Assembly (NCBI RefSeq): GCF_017833295.1
Contig: NZ_JAFIBW010000001.1
Span: 4,925,501 to 4,989,500 of the forward strand
Source: Methylobacterium sp. PvR107
GTDB lineage: Bacteria; Pseudomonadota; Alphaproteobacteria; Rhizobiales; Beijerinckiaceae
Reading direction: 5' to 3'
Length of the DNA: 64,000 nucleotides
Part shown: positions 17,685-27,587 of the stretch, piece by piece
Layout of the letters: every line of letters begins with the position of its first letter
Numbering within the stretch: position 1 is the stretch's first letter
Notes under the pieces: generated by a model
Databases searched by the model: none
Told to the model about the DNA's origin: nothing
What the model saw: only the letters and a program-made list of their open reading frames with translations
Made by a program: the position numbers and the translations under genes

Positions 17685-18350
17685 TCAGTCGCGGCGGATG
17701 CGTCGGTTGACGCGTCGGGCGAGCCAATCGCCCGCAGTCTGGACCGCTTGGACAAGCAGAATCAAAACAATGACGACAGCGAGCATCATCTCGGGCCGGA
17801 AACGCTGGTAGCCGTAGCGGATCCCGAGATCCCCGAGGCCGCCGCCCCCGACAGCGCCGGCCATCGCGGAATAGCCGATGAGCGAGACGACAGCCAAGGT
17901 CAGCCCGAGCACGATGCCTGGCAGCGCCTCCGGGATCAGCACCTTGCGGATGATCTGTGCGGGGCTCGCTCCGAAGGCGCGGGCCGCCTCGACGAGCCCG
18001 TGATCCACCTCGCGGATCGCCGCCTCGACGAGGCGCGCGATGTAGGGGGCTGCGGCCACCGTGAGCGGAACAGCGGCGGCACCGGTCCCGAGCGACGTGC
18101 CGGCGACGAGGCGGGTGAACGGGATGATTGCCACGACCAGGATGATGAAGGGTGTTGAGCGCGTGGCGTTGACCGCGAGCCCCAGAGCCGCGTTCAGGGC
18201 CGGCGCGGCGAGGAGTTCACCTCGCCGGCTCGTCGCCAGGAACACGCCCAGCGGCAGGCCGATCAGGGTCCCGATGATTGCGGAGAGCGCCCCCATGATC
18301 AGGGTCTGGCGCGTGGCCTCGGATAGGAGCCCGAGATAGTCAGGCGACAC
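17685..18350 (-). CDS. metI: Methionine ABC transporter permease
   Basis: The 221-residue inner-membrane permease has five or six membrane segments and matches MetI. The coupling loop region EAARAFGASPAQIIRKVLIP carries the EAA motif that contacts MetN, and YSAMAGAVGGGGLGDLGIRY is highly typical. It overlaps the end of metN by 11 bases, so translation is coupled. Together with MetN and MetQ it imports methionine. Confidence 0.92.
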   Translation of the reverse strand: MSPDYLGLLSEATRQTLIMGALSAIIGTLIGLPLGVFLATSRRGELLAAPALNAALGLAVNATRSTPFIILVVAIIPFTRLVAGTSLGTGAAAVPLTVAAAPYIARLVEAAIREVDHGLVEAARAFGASPAQIIRKVLIPEALPGIVLGLTLAVVSLIGYSAMAGAVGGGGLGDLGIRYGYQRFRPEMMLAVVIVLILLVQAVQTAGDWLARRVNRRIRRD

Positions 18351-19455
18351 AGGCGGCCTCCTCGACCGGATCGAGGTAGCCGAGGAGGTCTGCCGCCGTC
18401 CCCGCCGCGCTCAGGAATGCCTGCGCCCGGCCGACCACTTCCGGTCCTGGCGACAGCGCCACGACGAGCGTGCCGAACGGCTGGCCGCCGATCTCGTCCA
18501 CGGTGCCGGCCAGGATCGCCGCCTCGATCCCGGTCTCGCGGGCCAGCCGTGCAACGAGCCCCGCATCGCCGCCGGGCCCCCTGAAGCGGAGCTGCAACAA
18601 AGGTGCGCCGCCCAGGCACGGCGCGGCGCTGATCCGCGCGGCGAGGCCCGGCGGCACGGCGGACCCGGTCTCCGTGGCCAACAGACGACGGGTGATGTCG
18701 GATCGCGGCCGGGTGAACACCTCGAAGGCCGAGCCAGCCTCGACGATGGCGCCGCCCTCGATCACCGCCACCGCATCGGCGACGGTCCGGATCACCGACA
18801 TCTCATGGGTGATCAGGACGATGGTGAGCCCGAGCGTCGCGTTGATCCGCTTGAGCAACGCCAGGATCGACCGCGTGGTCTCCGGATCGAGCGCCGATGT
18901 GGCCTCGTCCGACAGCAGGACATCCGGCCCTGTCGCGAGCGCCCGCGCGATTCCGACCCGCTGCATCTGGCCGCCAGACAGCTCGGCCGGATACCGCGCG
19001 GCCTCGGCGTCGAGACCCACCAGCGCAAGAAGCTCCGCGACACGATCGCGGATCGCACCGCGTTTCCAACCCGCAAGTTCCAGAGGCAGGGCGATGTTGT
19101 CGGCGGCACTGCGCGAGGAGAGCAGGTTGAAATGCTGGAAGATCATGCCGACCCGGCTTCGCGTCCCGCGCATCTCCCGCTCGGTCAGCCGCGAGACCTC
19201 CACGTCACCGATGAAGACCCGTCCGCTACTGGGACGCTCCAGGCCGTTGATGAGCCGGATCAGCGTCGACTTTCCAGCGCCGGAGCGCCCGATGATCCCG
19301 TGAATCGAGCCCGCCTCAACGGCAAGGTCGACGCCGACGAGCGCCGCGATCGGGTCGGCATCGCCCGGGATCGGGTAGACCTTCGACACCTGCTCGAACC
19401 GGATGAGCTTTGCGCCGGCCTCGCGACAAGGCGACGGCGATACGGAGACGACCAA
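18340..19455 (-). CDS. metN: Methionine ABC transporter ATP-binding protein
   Basis: The 371-residue ATPase has Walker A GRSGAGKST, Q-loop FQHFNLLSSRSAADNI, signature LSGGQMQR and Walker B DVLLSDEATSALDPE, followed by the C-terminal NIL/ACT-like domain (about 270-350) that senses methionine in MetN. No ATG suits. TTG 19455 has GAGGGAG six bases upstream and gives a normal-length protein, so it is taken as the start. The upstream in-frame reading is not conserved-looking. It belongs to metQ-metN-metI, although 262 bases separate it from metQ. Confidence 0.9.
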   Translation of the reverse strand: MVVSVSPSPCREAGAKLIRFEQVSKVYPIPGDADPIAALVGVDLAVEAGSIHGIIGRSGAGKSTLIRLINGLERPSSGRVFIGDVEVSRLTEREMRGTRSRVGMIFQHFNLLSSRSAADNIALPLELAGWKRGAIRDRVAELLALVGLDAEAARYPAELSGGQMQRVGIARALATGPDVLLSDEATSALDPETTRSILALLKRINATLGLTIVLITHEMSVIRTVADAVAVIEGGAIVEAGSAFEVFTRPRSDITRRLLATETGSAVPPGLAARISAAPCLGGAPLLQLRFRGPGGDAGLVARLARETGIEAAILAGTVDEIGGQPFGTLVVALSPGPEVVGRAQAFLSAAGTAADLLGYLDPVEEAACVA

Positions 19456-19717
19456 TCGGAACTCCCTCTTAGGTACCCGCCGGCCCGCGACACGTGGAGA
19501 AGGTTGAGCTTTGTTTATCCGGGAGTCGCTTGCGCAGGGCCGAGGCAAGTACAGGCCAAAGCTTTCCGACACGTGATGTCGATCTCTCTCGTCGCCCCGG
19601 TGTTCGAAGAACAATCGTCTCGACGCAGATCGTGGCGCCTCTTGGGACCGCCTCCGATAGCGGGCACCCAAAGGGATCAGTGTCGCGCCACCGTCGAACC
19701 GATCCGAAGCCGAGCTG

Positions 19718-20512
19718 TCACGCGGCCCGTACCGGGATCACCGATCCCTTGTAACGGTCGTGGATGAAACGGGCGACGTCAGCCGAGGTCAGCAGTGACG
19801 CCAGTCGCTGGATCCGCTCATCCTTGGCGAGGGCCTGCGTCGTGACCAGGACGTTCGCGTACGGGTTGCCCTCGGCGCGTTCGAGTGCAAGCGCATCGCG
19901 AGCCGGAACGAGACCATATTCCAAGGCGTCGTTGCCGTTGATGACCGTGAGCGCGACATCGTCAAGAGAACGGGGCAGCTGCGACCGCGCGACCTCGATG
20001 AACCGCAAGTCTCGCGGGTTTTCGGCGATGTCCTGCAGGGTGGCGAAGGCCCCCGCATCGCTGGACCGAAGCCGGATCAGGCCATTCGCCTGGAGGAGCT
20101 TCAATCCGCGCGTGAAGTTGGTCACGTCGTTCGCGACGGCGACTTGGGCGCCCTTGGCCACCTCGGCCAGCGCCTTCACGCGCCGCGAGTAGATGCCGAG
20201 CGGCTCGACATGGACGGTGGCGACCACCGCCAACTGAACCCGCAGTTCAGCCTCCTCGGCGCGGAGATAGGGGACGTGCTGGAAGAAATTGGCATCGGCA
20301 TCGCCGTCCCGCAGGAGCGCGTTGGGCCGGACGTCGCCGCTGATCTCGATCACCGTCAGGGGAAAGCCGGGCGCGAGCGCGCCGGTGACGTATTGTAGGA
20401 TCTCCGCATGCGGCACCGAGGAGGCAATCACCCGCAAGGGGTCCGCTGCCAGTGCTCGGGTCGCCGACAGCGCCAGCGCGCCTGCCAGAACCGAGCGTCG
20501 CGTCGTCTTCAT
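19718..20512 (-). CDS. metQ: Methionine-type substrate-binding protein (NlpA family)
   Basis: The 264-residue protein starts MKTTRRSVLAGALALSATRA, a Tat-like signal (TTRRSVLAG) cleaved after ALA; there is no lipobox Cys, unlike E. coli MetQ. The mature part follows the NlpA family: SVPHAEILQYV, GDADANFFQHVPYLRAEE, VAVANDVTNFTRGLKLLQ and NGNDALEYGL. GAGG lies 5 bases before the ATG. Neighbours metN and metI support methionine or a close analogue as substrate. Confidence 0.9.
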   Translation of the reverse strand: MKTTRRSVLAGALALSATRALAADPLRVIASSVPHAEILQYVTGALAPGFPLTVIEISGDVRPNALLRDGDADANFFQHVPYLRAEEAELRVQLAVVATVHVEPLGIYSRRVKALAEVAKGAQVAVANDVTNFTRGLKLLQANGLIRLRSSDAGAFATLQDIAENPRDLRFIEVARSQLPRSLDDVALTVINGNDALEYGLVPARDALALERAEGNPYANVLVTTQALAKDERIQRLASLLTSADVARFIHDRYKGSVIPVRAA

Positions 20513-20983
20513 CGATACCTCGTTCGTGTCGGGAGCGGTGTCGGGGGTTCTGAGGCGGGCATACGGCCGGGTCGACCGGTCTCGCTGGCCGGTGCGGGTT
20601 CCGATGCCGAGGGGTGAGGACGCAGCTTCGCGCCCGGCGCGGCAGCCGACCGGGCTGGGCCATCGTGCCGAGGCTTTCGCGGCCGGTGATCGGGAGCGAA
20701 AGGCCCGATGCGGCTTCGAAGGACGGAACAGACACGCAATCCTCCACCCGGCGCCCGCGCCGATCCGCGATGGGAATGTGGTCAAGATAGGCCGTCTGGA
20801 CGGGAATGTGCTCCCAATCTAGGCGGAATCGGCAGATAGCTTCGCTCCCGCCGGCCATGCTCGGAGCGGGAATCGATTGCCGATGCCTTAGCGTCAGGTG
20901 CGCAGCGGCCGGAGGGTCAGAAATGCTTCGACCCCGCCGAAGGCTCGTGGCCGAGGTCCAAGCTCAAAGCCGGCCGCGCAGCC

Positions 20984-21003
20984 GGGCCGCTCTCAGAGCG
21001 GCC
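20984..21003. terminator. Strong palindrome at the end of a small ORF
   Basis: GGCCGCTCT and AGAGCGGCC face each other around one base (20985-21003), giving a hairpin of 8-9 bp. It overlaps the stop of the 30-residue ORF at 20993-21085. No T-run follows on either strand, so terminator function is only possible. Confidence 0.35.
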
Positions 21004-21085
21004 GGCTCCGTCGCTCCTGCCGCGACAGAAGCCCGGCCAGGCCCATCCATGGACAGACGAACAGAATGAAGGCGAGGAGCCCCAA
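20993..21085 (-). CDS. Possible 30-residue single-helix membrane protein
   Basis: The frame starts at TTG 21085, with GGGAGG six bases upstream, and encodes one hydrophobic helix (GLLAFILFVCPWMGLAGLLS) followed by a basic tail RQERRSRPL. Nothing in the neighbourhood explains it and I do not recognise a family. The good ribosome site and clean helix with a positive C-terminus are the only support. Confidence 0.3.
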   Translation of the reverse strand: MGLLAFILFVCPWMGLAGLLSRQERRSRPL

Positions 21086-21567
21086 GACGGACCTCCCGGC
21101 AAACCGTGACTGACCTCAAAATGTCGATGGATTTCGTGAGATCCTGTCGATCCGCGAAGGCGCGGGCTTGGCGAGCCATGGCGATCAGCTCGCCGGAAAT
21201 GAGGCCGCACGGCTGCAGCGCAGGGACCGGATCGATCGCCAGCGACGGCCGCGGTGCCGGAGGCAATGCCACAGCCCGTCCCGGCCAGAGCCGCTAGAGC
21301 CGCCCGGCCTTCCGCACGGTTTGACCCACCACGGGTTCAGTTCCCGCAAATCATCTGCGGCTTTTGGTAGGGGAGAGCCGCCCATGTGACCGCCTGTGCC
21401 GCGCAAACCGAAGGTGCCTTCGCGCAGGCCAAAATTTTGCTAAGCAGGCGTCCGGGCCGCAGAGCGACGGCACGCTTCCGAGAGCTGGAATGGGGAGATC
21501 CGCATCGTGAATCGGTGCGGAATCACGTGGCGTTGTCGGCTGCCGAGCCGCTCTCAACGGCTGCGCC

Positions 21568-22785
21568 TCATTCCGCTGACGCGGTCCGCGGCAACGCGGC
21601 CTCGCCGGCAACCTGCACCACGTCGCCGGAGCTCAGGAATTCCTGCGGGTTGTCGATCAGACGCTGTGCCAGGGTCACGCCGCCCTGAATCTCCACGTCG
21701 TTGCCGAGGTTGCGGCCGAGCTTGACCTTTCTCAGGGCGACCCGATGATCGTCCTGCACCTCCGCCACCTGGGTGCCGTTCTTGGTGAAGAGCAGCGCGG
21801 TCGTGGGGATCCGCAGGGTGTCCGGGTTCGACGGGATCTGGAAGTGCACCTCCACGAAGGCTCCCGGCCAGAGCGCGCCGTCGGGATTGTCGGCCTGCAG
21901 CTCGACCAGCCCCTTGCGTGAATCCTCCGCGACCGCGTTGGCCGTCGACGTCACCTCGGCGGAGAACGGGGAATCCTGTCCGGGAACGTGCAGGGACGCC
22001 TTCAGTCCCGGCTTCATGACCGCCAGGAATCCCTGCGGCACGTTCACGTAGACGCGCATCCGGTGGATGTCCGAGACGCGGTAGAGCGGCCGTCCCGACG
22101 TGCCGCCGGCGGTGAGGAGATCGCCGATATCGACGGCACGGGCGGTGACGATGCCGTCGAAGGGCGCCTTGATCTGCTTGAACCGCGTCAGCTCCTCCAG
22201 GCGGCTCACGACCGCCTGTTGGACAACGAGGTTGGCCTTGGCGACGGACAGCGCCGCCGCCCGCGAGGCCGCGGTGAAGCGGTCGGTATCGCCCCGCTCC
22301 TCGCTGGACCAGCCCTGGGTGACGAGGCGGGCGGTGCGCTTGTTGGTGGCGTCGCTGAGATCCGCGTTGGCCTGGGCCTGCTGGACGGCAGCCTGGAGCT
22401 GGACCAGGTTCGCCCGGGCTTCGGAGAGCTGCTGGTCGAGATCCGGCGCCGAGATGTCGGCCAGCACTTCGTCCTTCCGCACGCGGGCGCCGATATCCTT
22501 GTGCCACGCCGTCACGTAGCCGCTGGCGCGGGCATAGAGTGACCCGGTGTAATAGGCGTTGAGGGTGCCGGGCAGCGACAGCTCCTGATCGCGCGGGCCG
22601 CGCTTGGCCTGGACGACCCGGACGGTCGGAACGGCCTGACGTTCGGTCCAGGCCTCGATCTCCTGCATGCCCTTCGCGCGGTTGGCGATGCCGGTATAGG
22701 CCAGCGCGGCGGCGCCCGCCGCGACGCCGAGCAAAAGCACGACGACCTTGCGCTTGGACGGCGTTGGCGTCTCGACGGGGTCCAT
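21568..22785 (-). CDS. RND efflux periplasmic adaptor (membrane fusion protein)
   Basis: The 405-residue adaptor has an N-terminal membrane anchor (VVVLLLGVAAGAAALAYTGI), a lipoyl-like half motif with GSLYARASGYVTAWHKDIGA, a coiled-coil hairpin at about 105-190 and a barrel region with IKAPFDGIVTARAVDIGDLL. It follows the RND permease gene by 12 bases on the same strand. It would connect the inner-membrane pump to an outer-membrane channel; none is encoded nearby. Confidence 0.9.
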   Translation of the reverse strand: MDPVETPTPSKRKVVVLLLGVAAGAAALAYTGIANRAKGMQEIEAWTERQAVPTVRVVQAKRGPRDQELSLPGTLNAYYTGSLYARASGYVTAWHKDIGARVRKDEVLADISAPDLDQQLSEARANLVQLQAAVQQAQANADLSDATNKRTARLVTQGWSSEERGDTDRFTAASRAAALSVAKANLVVQQAVVSRLEELTRFKQIKAPFDGIVTARAVDIGDLLTAGGTSGRPLYRVSDIHRMRVYVNVPQGFLAVMKPGLKASLHVPGQDSPFSAEVTSTANAVAEDSRKGLVELQADNPDGALWPGAFVEVHFQIPSNPDTLRIPTTALLFTKNGTQVAEVQDDHRVALRKVKLGRNLGNDVEIQGGVTLAQRLIDNPQEFLSSGDVVQVAGEAALPRTASAE

Positions 22786-22797
22786 GTGTGATCCAGC

Positions 22798-25700
22798 TCA
22801 GACGGACGGAGAGGGAAGAGCACCGGGGAGCGACGCAGCTGCCGGGCCGCGCGCGCGGCCATGTACCATGGCAAAGACGACGGGGACGAAGAACAGCGTC
22901 GCCGTGGTGGCAAAGAGCAGGCCACCGATCACGGCGCGGCCGAGGGGTGCGTTCTGCCCCGGCTCGATCGCCATCGGGAGCATGCCGATGACCATGGCGA
23001 GCGCCGTCATGATCACCGGCCGCAGCCGCGTCGCGCCCGCCGCCAACGCGGCGTCGAGGGCGCTCAGGCCCTCTGCGAGCTGCTCCCGGGCGAAGCTGAT
23101 CACCAGAATCGAGTTGGCGGTCGCGACGCCCATGCACATGATCGCGCCGGTCAGCGCCGGGACGGAGACGTGCGTCTGCGTGACGAACAGCATCCAGACG
23201 ATCCCGGCGAGCGCGGCCGGCAGCGCCATGATGATCACGAACGGATCGAGCCAGGATTGGAAGTTGATTACGATCAGCAGGTAGATGAGCACGATCGAGA
23301 AGCCGAGCCCGATCAGCAGCTGCTGGTAGGCGTTCGACATGGTGACGACCTGACCGCGCACCGCCACGGTCGAGCCCTTCGGCACCGTACCCTTCGTCTC
23401 GTCGATGAGCGCCTGGATATCCGCGGCCGTGCCGCCGAGGTCGCGGCTCTGCGCGGCGGCGAGGATATTGACCGTGCCCATGACGTTGTAGTGCGTCACC
23501 ACCGCGCTCAGCGGCTCGGGCGAGATGGTCGAGAGGCCGCCGAGGAGCTGCTCCGAGCGGGCGGCGGTGATCGGCAGGTTGTTGAGATCGCCGAGCGTGT
23601 CGATGGAATATTGTGGCGTCTGGACCGAGACCGGGTAGGAGACGCCGTTGCGCGGGTCGAGCCAGTAGGTCGGCGCCGTCTGCGTGCTGCCCGAGAGGCT
23701 CGCCTGGACGCTGGTCGCCGCGTCGCCTTCGGTCAGGCCGACGACGCCGGCCAGGGCGCGGTTGAAGTCGACCCGAAGCGCCGGACCCTTCGACTGCTCT
23801 TGGATCCGCGCATCGGCGACGCCGGCGACCCGCCGGATCCGCGACAGCAGCGTGTACGCGTAGGCGCGGTTGCCCTCGATGTCGTGGCCCGCGATCTGCA
23901 CGTCGAGGGCCGCCGGCGAGCCGAAATTGAGGATCTGGCTGACGATGTCGGCCGGCAGGAACGAGAAGGTCACGCCGGGAAATTCCCGCGGCAGGCGGCT
24001 GCGCAGATCGCGGGTGATGGCGTCGGCGGCAACCTCGCCCTCGGCCAGGGTCACCAGCATGTCGGCGTCGAACGTGCCGATCGTGCCGCTGTTGCCGTAG
24101 GAGATGTTGATGCCGCTGATCGGCAGGCCGATGTTGTTGACGACGCTGGTGACGCGGCCTGGCGGAAGCAGGGCGCGGACACGGTTCTCGATCCGTCCGG
24201 TCAGCGCCGTCATCTCCTCGATGCGCGTGCCGGTGGGAGCGCGGACATGCATCCGCAGGGCGTCGGATTCGATTGACGGGAAGAAGTCCCGGCCGAGATA
24301 GGGCAGCAGACCGAAGGACAGGCCGACGACGAGCAGGAACCCGCCCGCGAACAGGCCTCGGTTCGCGAGGGCGAGCGCCAGCAGGCCGAGATAGCCGCGG
24401 CGCAGGCTCTCGAACCGCCGCTCGAACCCCTGCTGGAACCGCCCGAAGAAACCACGTCGCGCGTGTGCCTCGGCCCCGTGGGCGTGTTCCGTCAGGAGAT
24501 AGCGCGCCAGGGTCGGCACCACGGTATAGGTCAGCGCGTAGGACGCGATCATCGCGAAGACGACCGCCATGGCGAGTGGCCGGAACAGGAAGCCGGCCAC
24601 GCCGCCGAGCGCGAGCAGCGGCGCGAAGGCGATGCAGATGCAGAACAGCGCGATGGTCGCCGGCGGCATGATCTCCTGCGCGCCGCGGGTGATCGCCGTG
24701 ACGATGTCCTCGCCGAACTCCTCCATGTGCCGGTTGATGTTCTCGATCGTCACTGTCGCATCATCGACCAGGATGCCAACCGCGAGCGCGAGGCCGCCCA
24801 GCGTCATGACATTGATGGTCTGGCCCAGGACCGAGAGGGCTATCAGCGAGCAGAGCACCGCCAGCGGGATCGACACGGTGATGATCAGGGTCGAGCGCCA
24901 ACTGCCGAGGAAGACCAGGATCATGAAACCGGTCAGCGCGGCGGCGATGAGACCCTCGCGTACCACGGCGACCACCGACTCCTTCACGAAGCCCGACTGG
25001 TCGGCGACGTATTTCAGGTCCACCCCGGCGGGCAGGGTCGCCTGGATGGCGGGCAGCCGCGCCTTCACGCCGGCGATGATGTCGAGGGTCGAGGCGTTGC
25101 CGATCTTCAGGATCGACATCAACACGCCCTTCTTGCCGTCGAGCTGGACGACGTTGGTCTGGGGCGGCGAGCCGTTATGAACATGGGCGACATCGCGCAT
25201 GAACACCACCGCGCCGTCGACCACCCTCACCGGCAGGTCGTTGAACGCCTCGATGGTCTTGGGCGAGTCGTTCAGGTCGATGACCCACTCGTAGCTGCCG
25301 ATCTTCTGCGTACCGACAGGGGTGATCAGATTCTGTCGGGCAAGCGCCGCGCCGACATCGGCCGCCGACAGCCCGTGGGCGTGGAGCGCCGACTGGTCGA
25401 GGTCGATCTGCACCTGCCGCGCCGCGCCGCCATAGGCGTAGGGAAGCTGCGCCCCCGGCACCGTGGCGAGCTGGGGCCGGATGAAGTTCATCGCAAGGTC
25501 GTTGAGGGCGGATTGCGAGAGCGTATCGCTCGACAAAGCGAGCTGGATGATCGGCACGCTCGATGCGTTGTAGGCCAGCATCAGGGGCGGCGTGATGCCA
25601 GGCGGCAGCTGCTTCAGCTGCGTTTGCGAGATGGCCGTCACCTGGGCCTGGGCCGCGGTGATGTCGACGGTCGGCTGGAAATAGATCTTGATGATCCCGT

Positions 25701-25968
25701 AGCCCGGGACCGACTGCGATTCGATATGTTCGATGTCATTGACGGTGGTTGTCAGCGACCGCTCGAAGACCGAAACGATCCGGCCCGACATGTCTTCAGG
25801 CGGAAGACCCGTATATTGCCAGACGACGCTGATGACCGGGATGCCGATACTCGGAAAGATGTCCGTCGGCGTCCGGAAGATCGACAGGATCCCGAAGATC
25901 AGGATCAGGATAGACATCACCACGAAGGTATAGGGGCGCAGAAGCGCCAGTCGGACGATTGCGGCCAT
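22798..25968 (-). CDS. RND-family multidrug-type efflux permease
   Basis: The 1056-residue protein has the AcrB/MexB-type layout: a first membrane helix in LLRPYTFVVMSILILIFGIL, two large periplasmic loops and twelve membrane segments. Helix 4 carries the proton-relay pair in GILVDDATVTIEN. The start at 25968 (MAAIVRLALLRPY) is chosen because the upstream in-frame extension lacks homology-like character. The gene order permease then adaptor is the reverse of the usual one. No TolC-type gene or TetR/two-component regulator is adjacent, and the substrate is unknown. Confidence 0.9.
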   Translation of the reverse strand: MAAIVRLALLRPYTFVVMSILILIFGILSIFRTPTDIFPSIGIPVISVVWQYTGLPPEDMSGRIVSVFERSLTTTVNDIEHIESQSVPGYGIIKIYFQPTVDITAAQAQVTAISQTQLKQLPPGITPPLMLAYNASSVPIIQLALSSDTLSQSALNDLAMNFIRPQLATVPGAQLPYAYGGAARQVQIDLDQSALHAHGLSAADVGAALARQNLITPVGTQKIGSYEWVIDLNDSPKTIEAFNDLPVRVVDGAVVFMRDVAHVHNGSPPQTNVVQLDGKKGVLMSILKIGNASTLDIIAGVKARLPAIQATLPAGVDLKYVADQSGFVKESVVAVVREGLIAAALTGFMILVFLGSWRSTLIITVSIPLAVLCSLIALSVLGQTINVMTLGGLALAVGILVDDATVTIENINRHMEEFGEDIVTAITRGAQEIMPPATIALFCICIAFAPLLALGGVAGFLFRPLAMAVVFAMIASYALTYTVVPTLARYLLTEHAHGAEAHARRGFFGRFQQGFERRFESLRRGYLGLLALALANRGLFAGGFLLVVGLSFGLLPYLGRDFFPSIESDALRMHVRAPTGTRIEEMTALTGRIENRVRALLPPGRVTSVVNNIGLPISGINISYGNSGTIGTFDADMLVTLAEGEVAADAITRDLRSRLPREFPGVTFSFLPADIVSQILNFGSPAALDVQIAGHDIEGNRAYAYTLLSRIRRVAGVADARIQEQSKGPALRVDFNRALAGVVGLTEGDAATSVQASLSGSTQTAPTYWLDPRNGVSYPVSVQTPQYSIDTLGDLNNLPITAARSEQLLGGLSTISPEPLSAVVTHYNVMGTVNILAAAQSRDLGGTAADIQALIDETKGTVPKGSTVAVRGQVVTMSNAYQQLLIGLGFSIVLIYLLIVINFQSWLDPFVIIMALPAALAGIVWMLFVTQTHVSVPALTGAIMCMGVATANSILVISFAREQLAEGLSALDAALAAGATRLRPVIMTALAMVIGMLPMAIEPGQNAPLGRAVIGGLLFATTATLFFVPVVFAMVHGRARGPAAASLPGALPSPSV

Positions 25969-26417
25969 CGTTGGAGATCTGTCCGCGTCGCGATACGGGG
26001 ATGAAGCCGGGGCTTGGCTCACCACCCGCATTCGGCATTTTGCATTCATCCGATCAATAGGGCAATTTGATGACCTGCCCAGCCTAATACGCACGGAAAC
26101 ATTCCGAGACAAGTTTTCTATACTTCGATAAATTGAAACTTACATCATATTGCAATATATCTCGTGAGTGGATTGGAGAACGCATCATAGAACATGCCCA
26201 TGTTTAAGGTGCAAATCTATTCCCGGCAGCGTCTCTCGCTGTTGAAGGATCGGACGTGGGCAATTTCCGCTCCGGGCCGTCAAGTCGTGCCGGGCGCATT
26301 CCGCACATAGACAATGCGCCGCGCAGCTTGGCGGCAGGGAAAGGGCGACCGCCGATAAGTCGCCCTCGACACACGACCCGCGAAGACGCCTTGGCCAGAT
26401 CGGGCCGCCCCCTGCGT
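25969..26417. other. Upstream region of the RND operon, no gene
   Basis: The 449-bp gap between the efflux permease start and the glycosyltransferase end turns A+T-rich near 26090-26170 (for example TTGCAATATATCTCG), as expected of a promoter region. Short frames on the minus strand here overlap the glycosyltransferase end and look non-coding. Confidence 0.5.
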
Positions 26418-27587
26418 TCACGCCGCCGAAAATTCCCAGCATGGCCAGAACTCGGCGCTGTAGGGCGATTGCCGGCATCCCCAGGCCGGATCGACCATCT
26501 TGGCCAATGCCTGGCGCGCGAGCCCGGCAATCCGCGTCCGGACGTCCGGCGGAATGTCAGCCTGACCAAGAATATCGAGGCAGGTCGAGAAGCAGGCGCG
26601 GTACTGACCCGTATTGAAGGCGGCGACGGCGTACTCGTCTCGCAGGCCGTACAAATATATCCAGTTCTGCAAAAACAATGCCTCGTTGGGCGCCGTCAGG
26701 TGGAGGGCTTCTTGAGCGTACAAGAAGGCCTCGGCGTGCTGGCCGCGTTGCCGGAAGAAGACACTGGCACCATGACGCGCTTCGGCCCGCTCGGGGCAGA
26801 CCGGAATCGCGCGGTCGAAGATGGCCCGGACTTCATCCTCAGGGTCTCCGAGGAAACCCTTGAGTTGAGCGGCACTCAGAAGGCTGATGTAGACCTCTTC
26901 GCGCCAGTTGCCCAGTTCGGACCGCCTGGAATAATTTTCGATTGCTTTACGAAGCTCACCGCAGTCGCGATAACTCTGCGCGAGATAGAACGTATACCGG
27001 GCGATCAGGAAAGGGTCTCGCTCAGTAGTGAGGGCCTTCTCGAGAATTCCAGCGTCTTGCCGATACGTCGATTCGTCGCGATGGCGGGCGCCGTCCTCGC
27101 CGCGCCGCATCACCAAGGGCATCGGCTTCGTCCAGTATTTGTCTCTACTATCGATAAATTCGTGCAACACGCCGCGATAACACCAAGTCAAAGTGTTGCT
27201 GACCAATTGAATGCGCGTATACTCGGTGTGGCGGTCCGAAATCGTGAAGACATACCCGGGAACGTCGAGCTTAGGCATCGTGAAGCCGGCCGGGATGATC
27301 AGTTCATCATCGGCATCGATGATAAGCGTGTAGCTGCTGTGGGGGCGCGCCAGAGCGAGCGCTTCGCTCCTGTTATGGGCGAAATCGACCCACGGCCGCT
27401 CGATAAGCCTTCCGGGCAGGTCCGCCATAGCCGAGCGGATCACATCCTGCGTCCCATCGGTCGAGCCCGTGTCCACGATCACCCAATGATCAATGATCGG
27501 CCGAACAGAATCGAGGCAACGTCGTATGACATGCGCTTCATTTTTGACAATCATCGAAAGACAGATTGTCTGCCCAGAAATATTCAT
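26418..27587 (-). CDS. Family-2 glycosyltransferase with C-terminal TPR-like region
   Basis: The 389-residue protein begins with a GT-A domain: LSMIVKNEAHVIRRCLDSVR, VIVDTGSTDGTQ and the metal-binding DADDEL (a DxD motif) within the first 95 residues. After WCYRGVLHEF, residues about 170-360 are helical repeats resembling TPRs (for example ARYTFYLAQSYRDCGELRKA). This architecture occurs in bacterial enzymes that modify surface glycans or proteins; the acceptor is unknown. Its composition is visibly less G+C-rich than its neighbours and the upstream 250 bases are A+T-rich, which suggests transfer. Confidence 0.85.
   Translation of the reverse strand: MNISGQTICLSMIVKNEAHVIRRCLDSVRPIIDHWVIVDTGSTDGTQDVIRSAMADLPGRLIERPWVDFAHNRSEALALARPHSSYTLIIDADDELIIPAGFTMPKLDVPGYVFTISDRHTEYTRIQLVSNTLTWCYRGVLHEFIDSRDKYWTKPMPLVMRRGEDGARHRDESTYRQDAGILEKALTTERDPFLIARYTFYLAQSYRDCGELRKAIENYSRRSELGNWREEVYISLLSAAQLKGFLGDPEDEVRAIFDRAIPVCPERAEARHGASVFFRQRGQHAEAFLYAQEALHLTAPNEALFLQNWIYLYGLRDEYAVAAFNTGQYRACFSTCLDILGQADIPPDVRTRIAGLARQALAKMVDPAWGCRQSPYSAEFWPCWEFSAA

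Larger units (their letters stand above)
20513..21567. other. 1.05-kb region without a confident gene
   Basis: The segment lies between metQ and the RND adaptor. It holds only short, poorly supported reading frames and the small membrane ORF and hairpin listed separately (20984-21085). I see no riboswitch I can defend, no RNA gene and no mobile-element remnant. It must contain the metQ promoter. Confidence 0.5.

Noticed and set aside
20513..20830. Possible SAM riboswitch upstream of metQ
   Set aside because: I could not find a conserved SAM-I or SAM-II core; a covariance-model search would be needed.
20535..20858. Minus-strand frame upstream of metQ (starts MAGGSEAICRFRLDWEHIP)
   Set aside because: It turns into Arg/Pro-rich sequence and overlaps the metQ start in another frame; no family is recognisable, so it was not called.
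26185..26478. 97-residue minus-strand frame at the end of the glycosyltransferase
   Set aside because: It overlaps the glycosyltransferase in another frame and has no start signal or conserved pattern.
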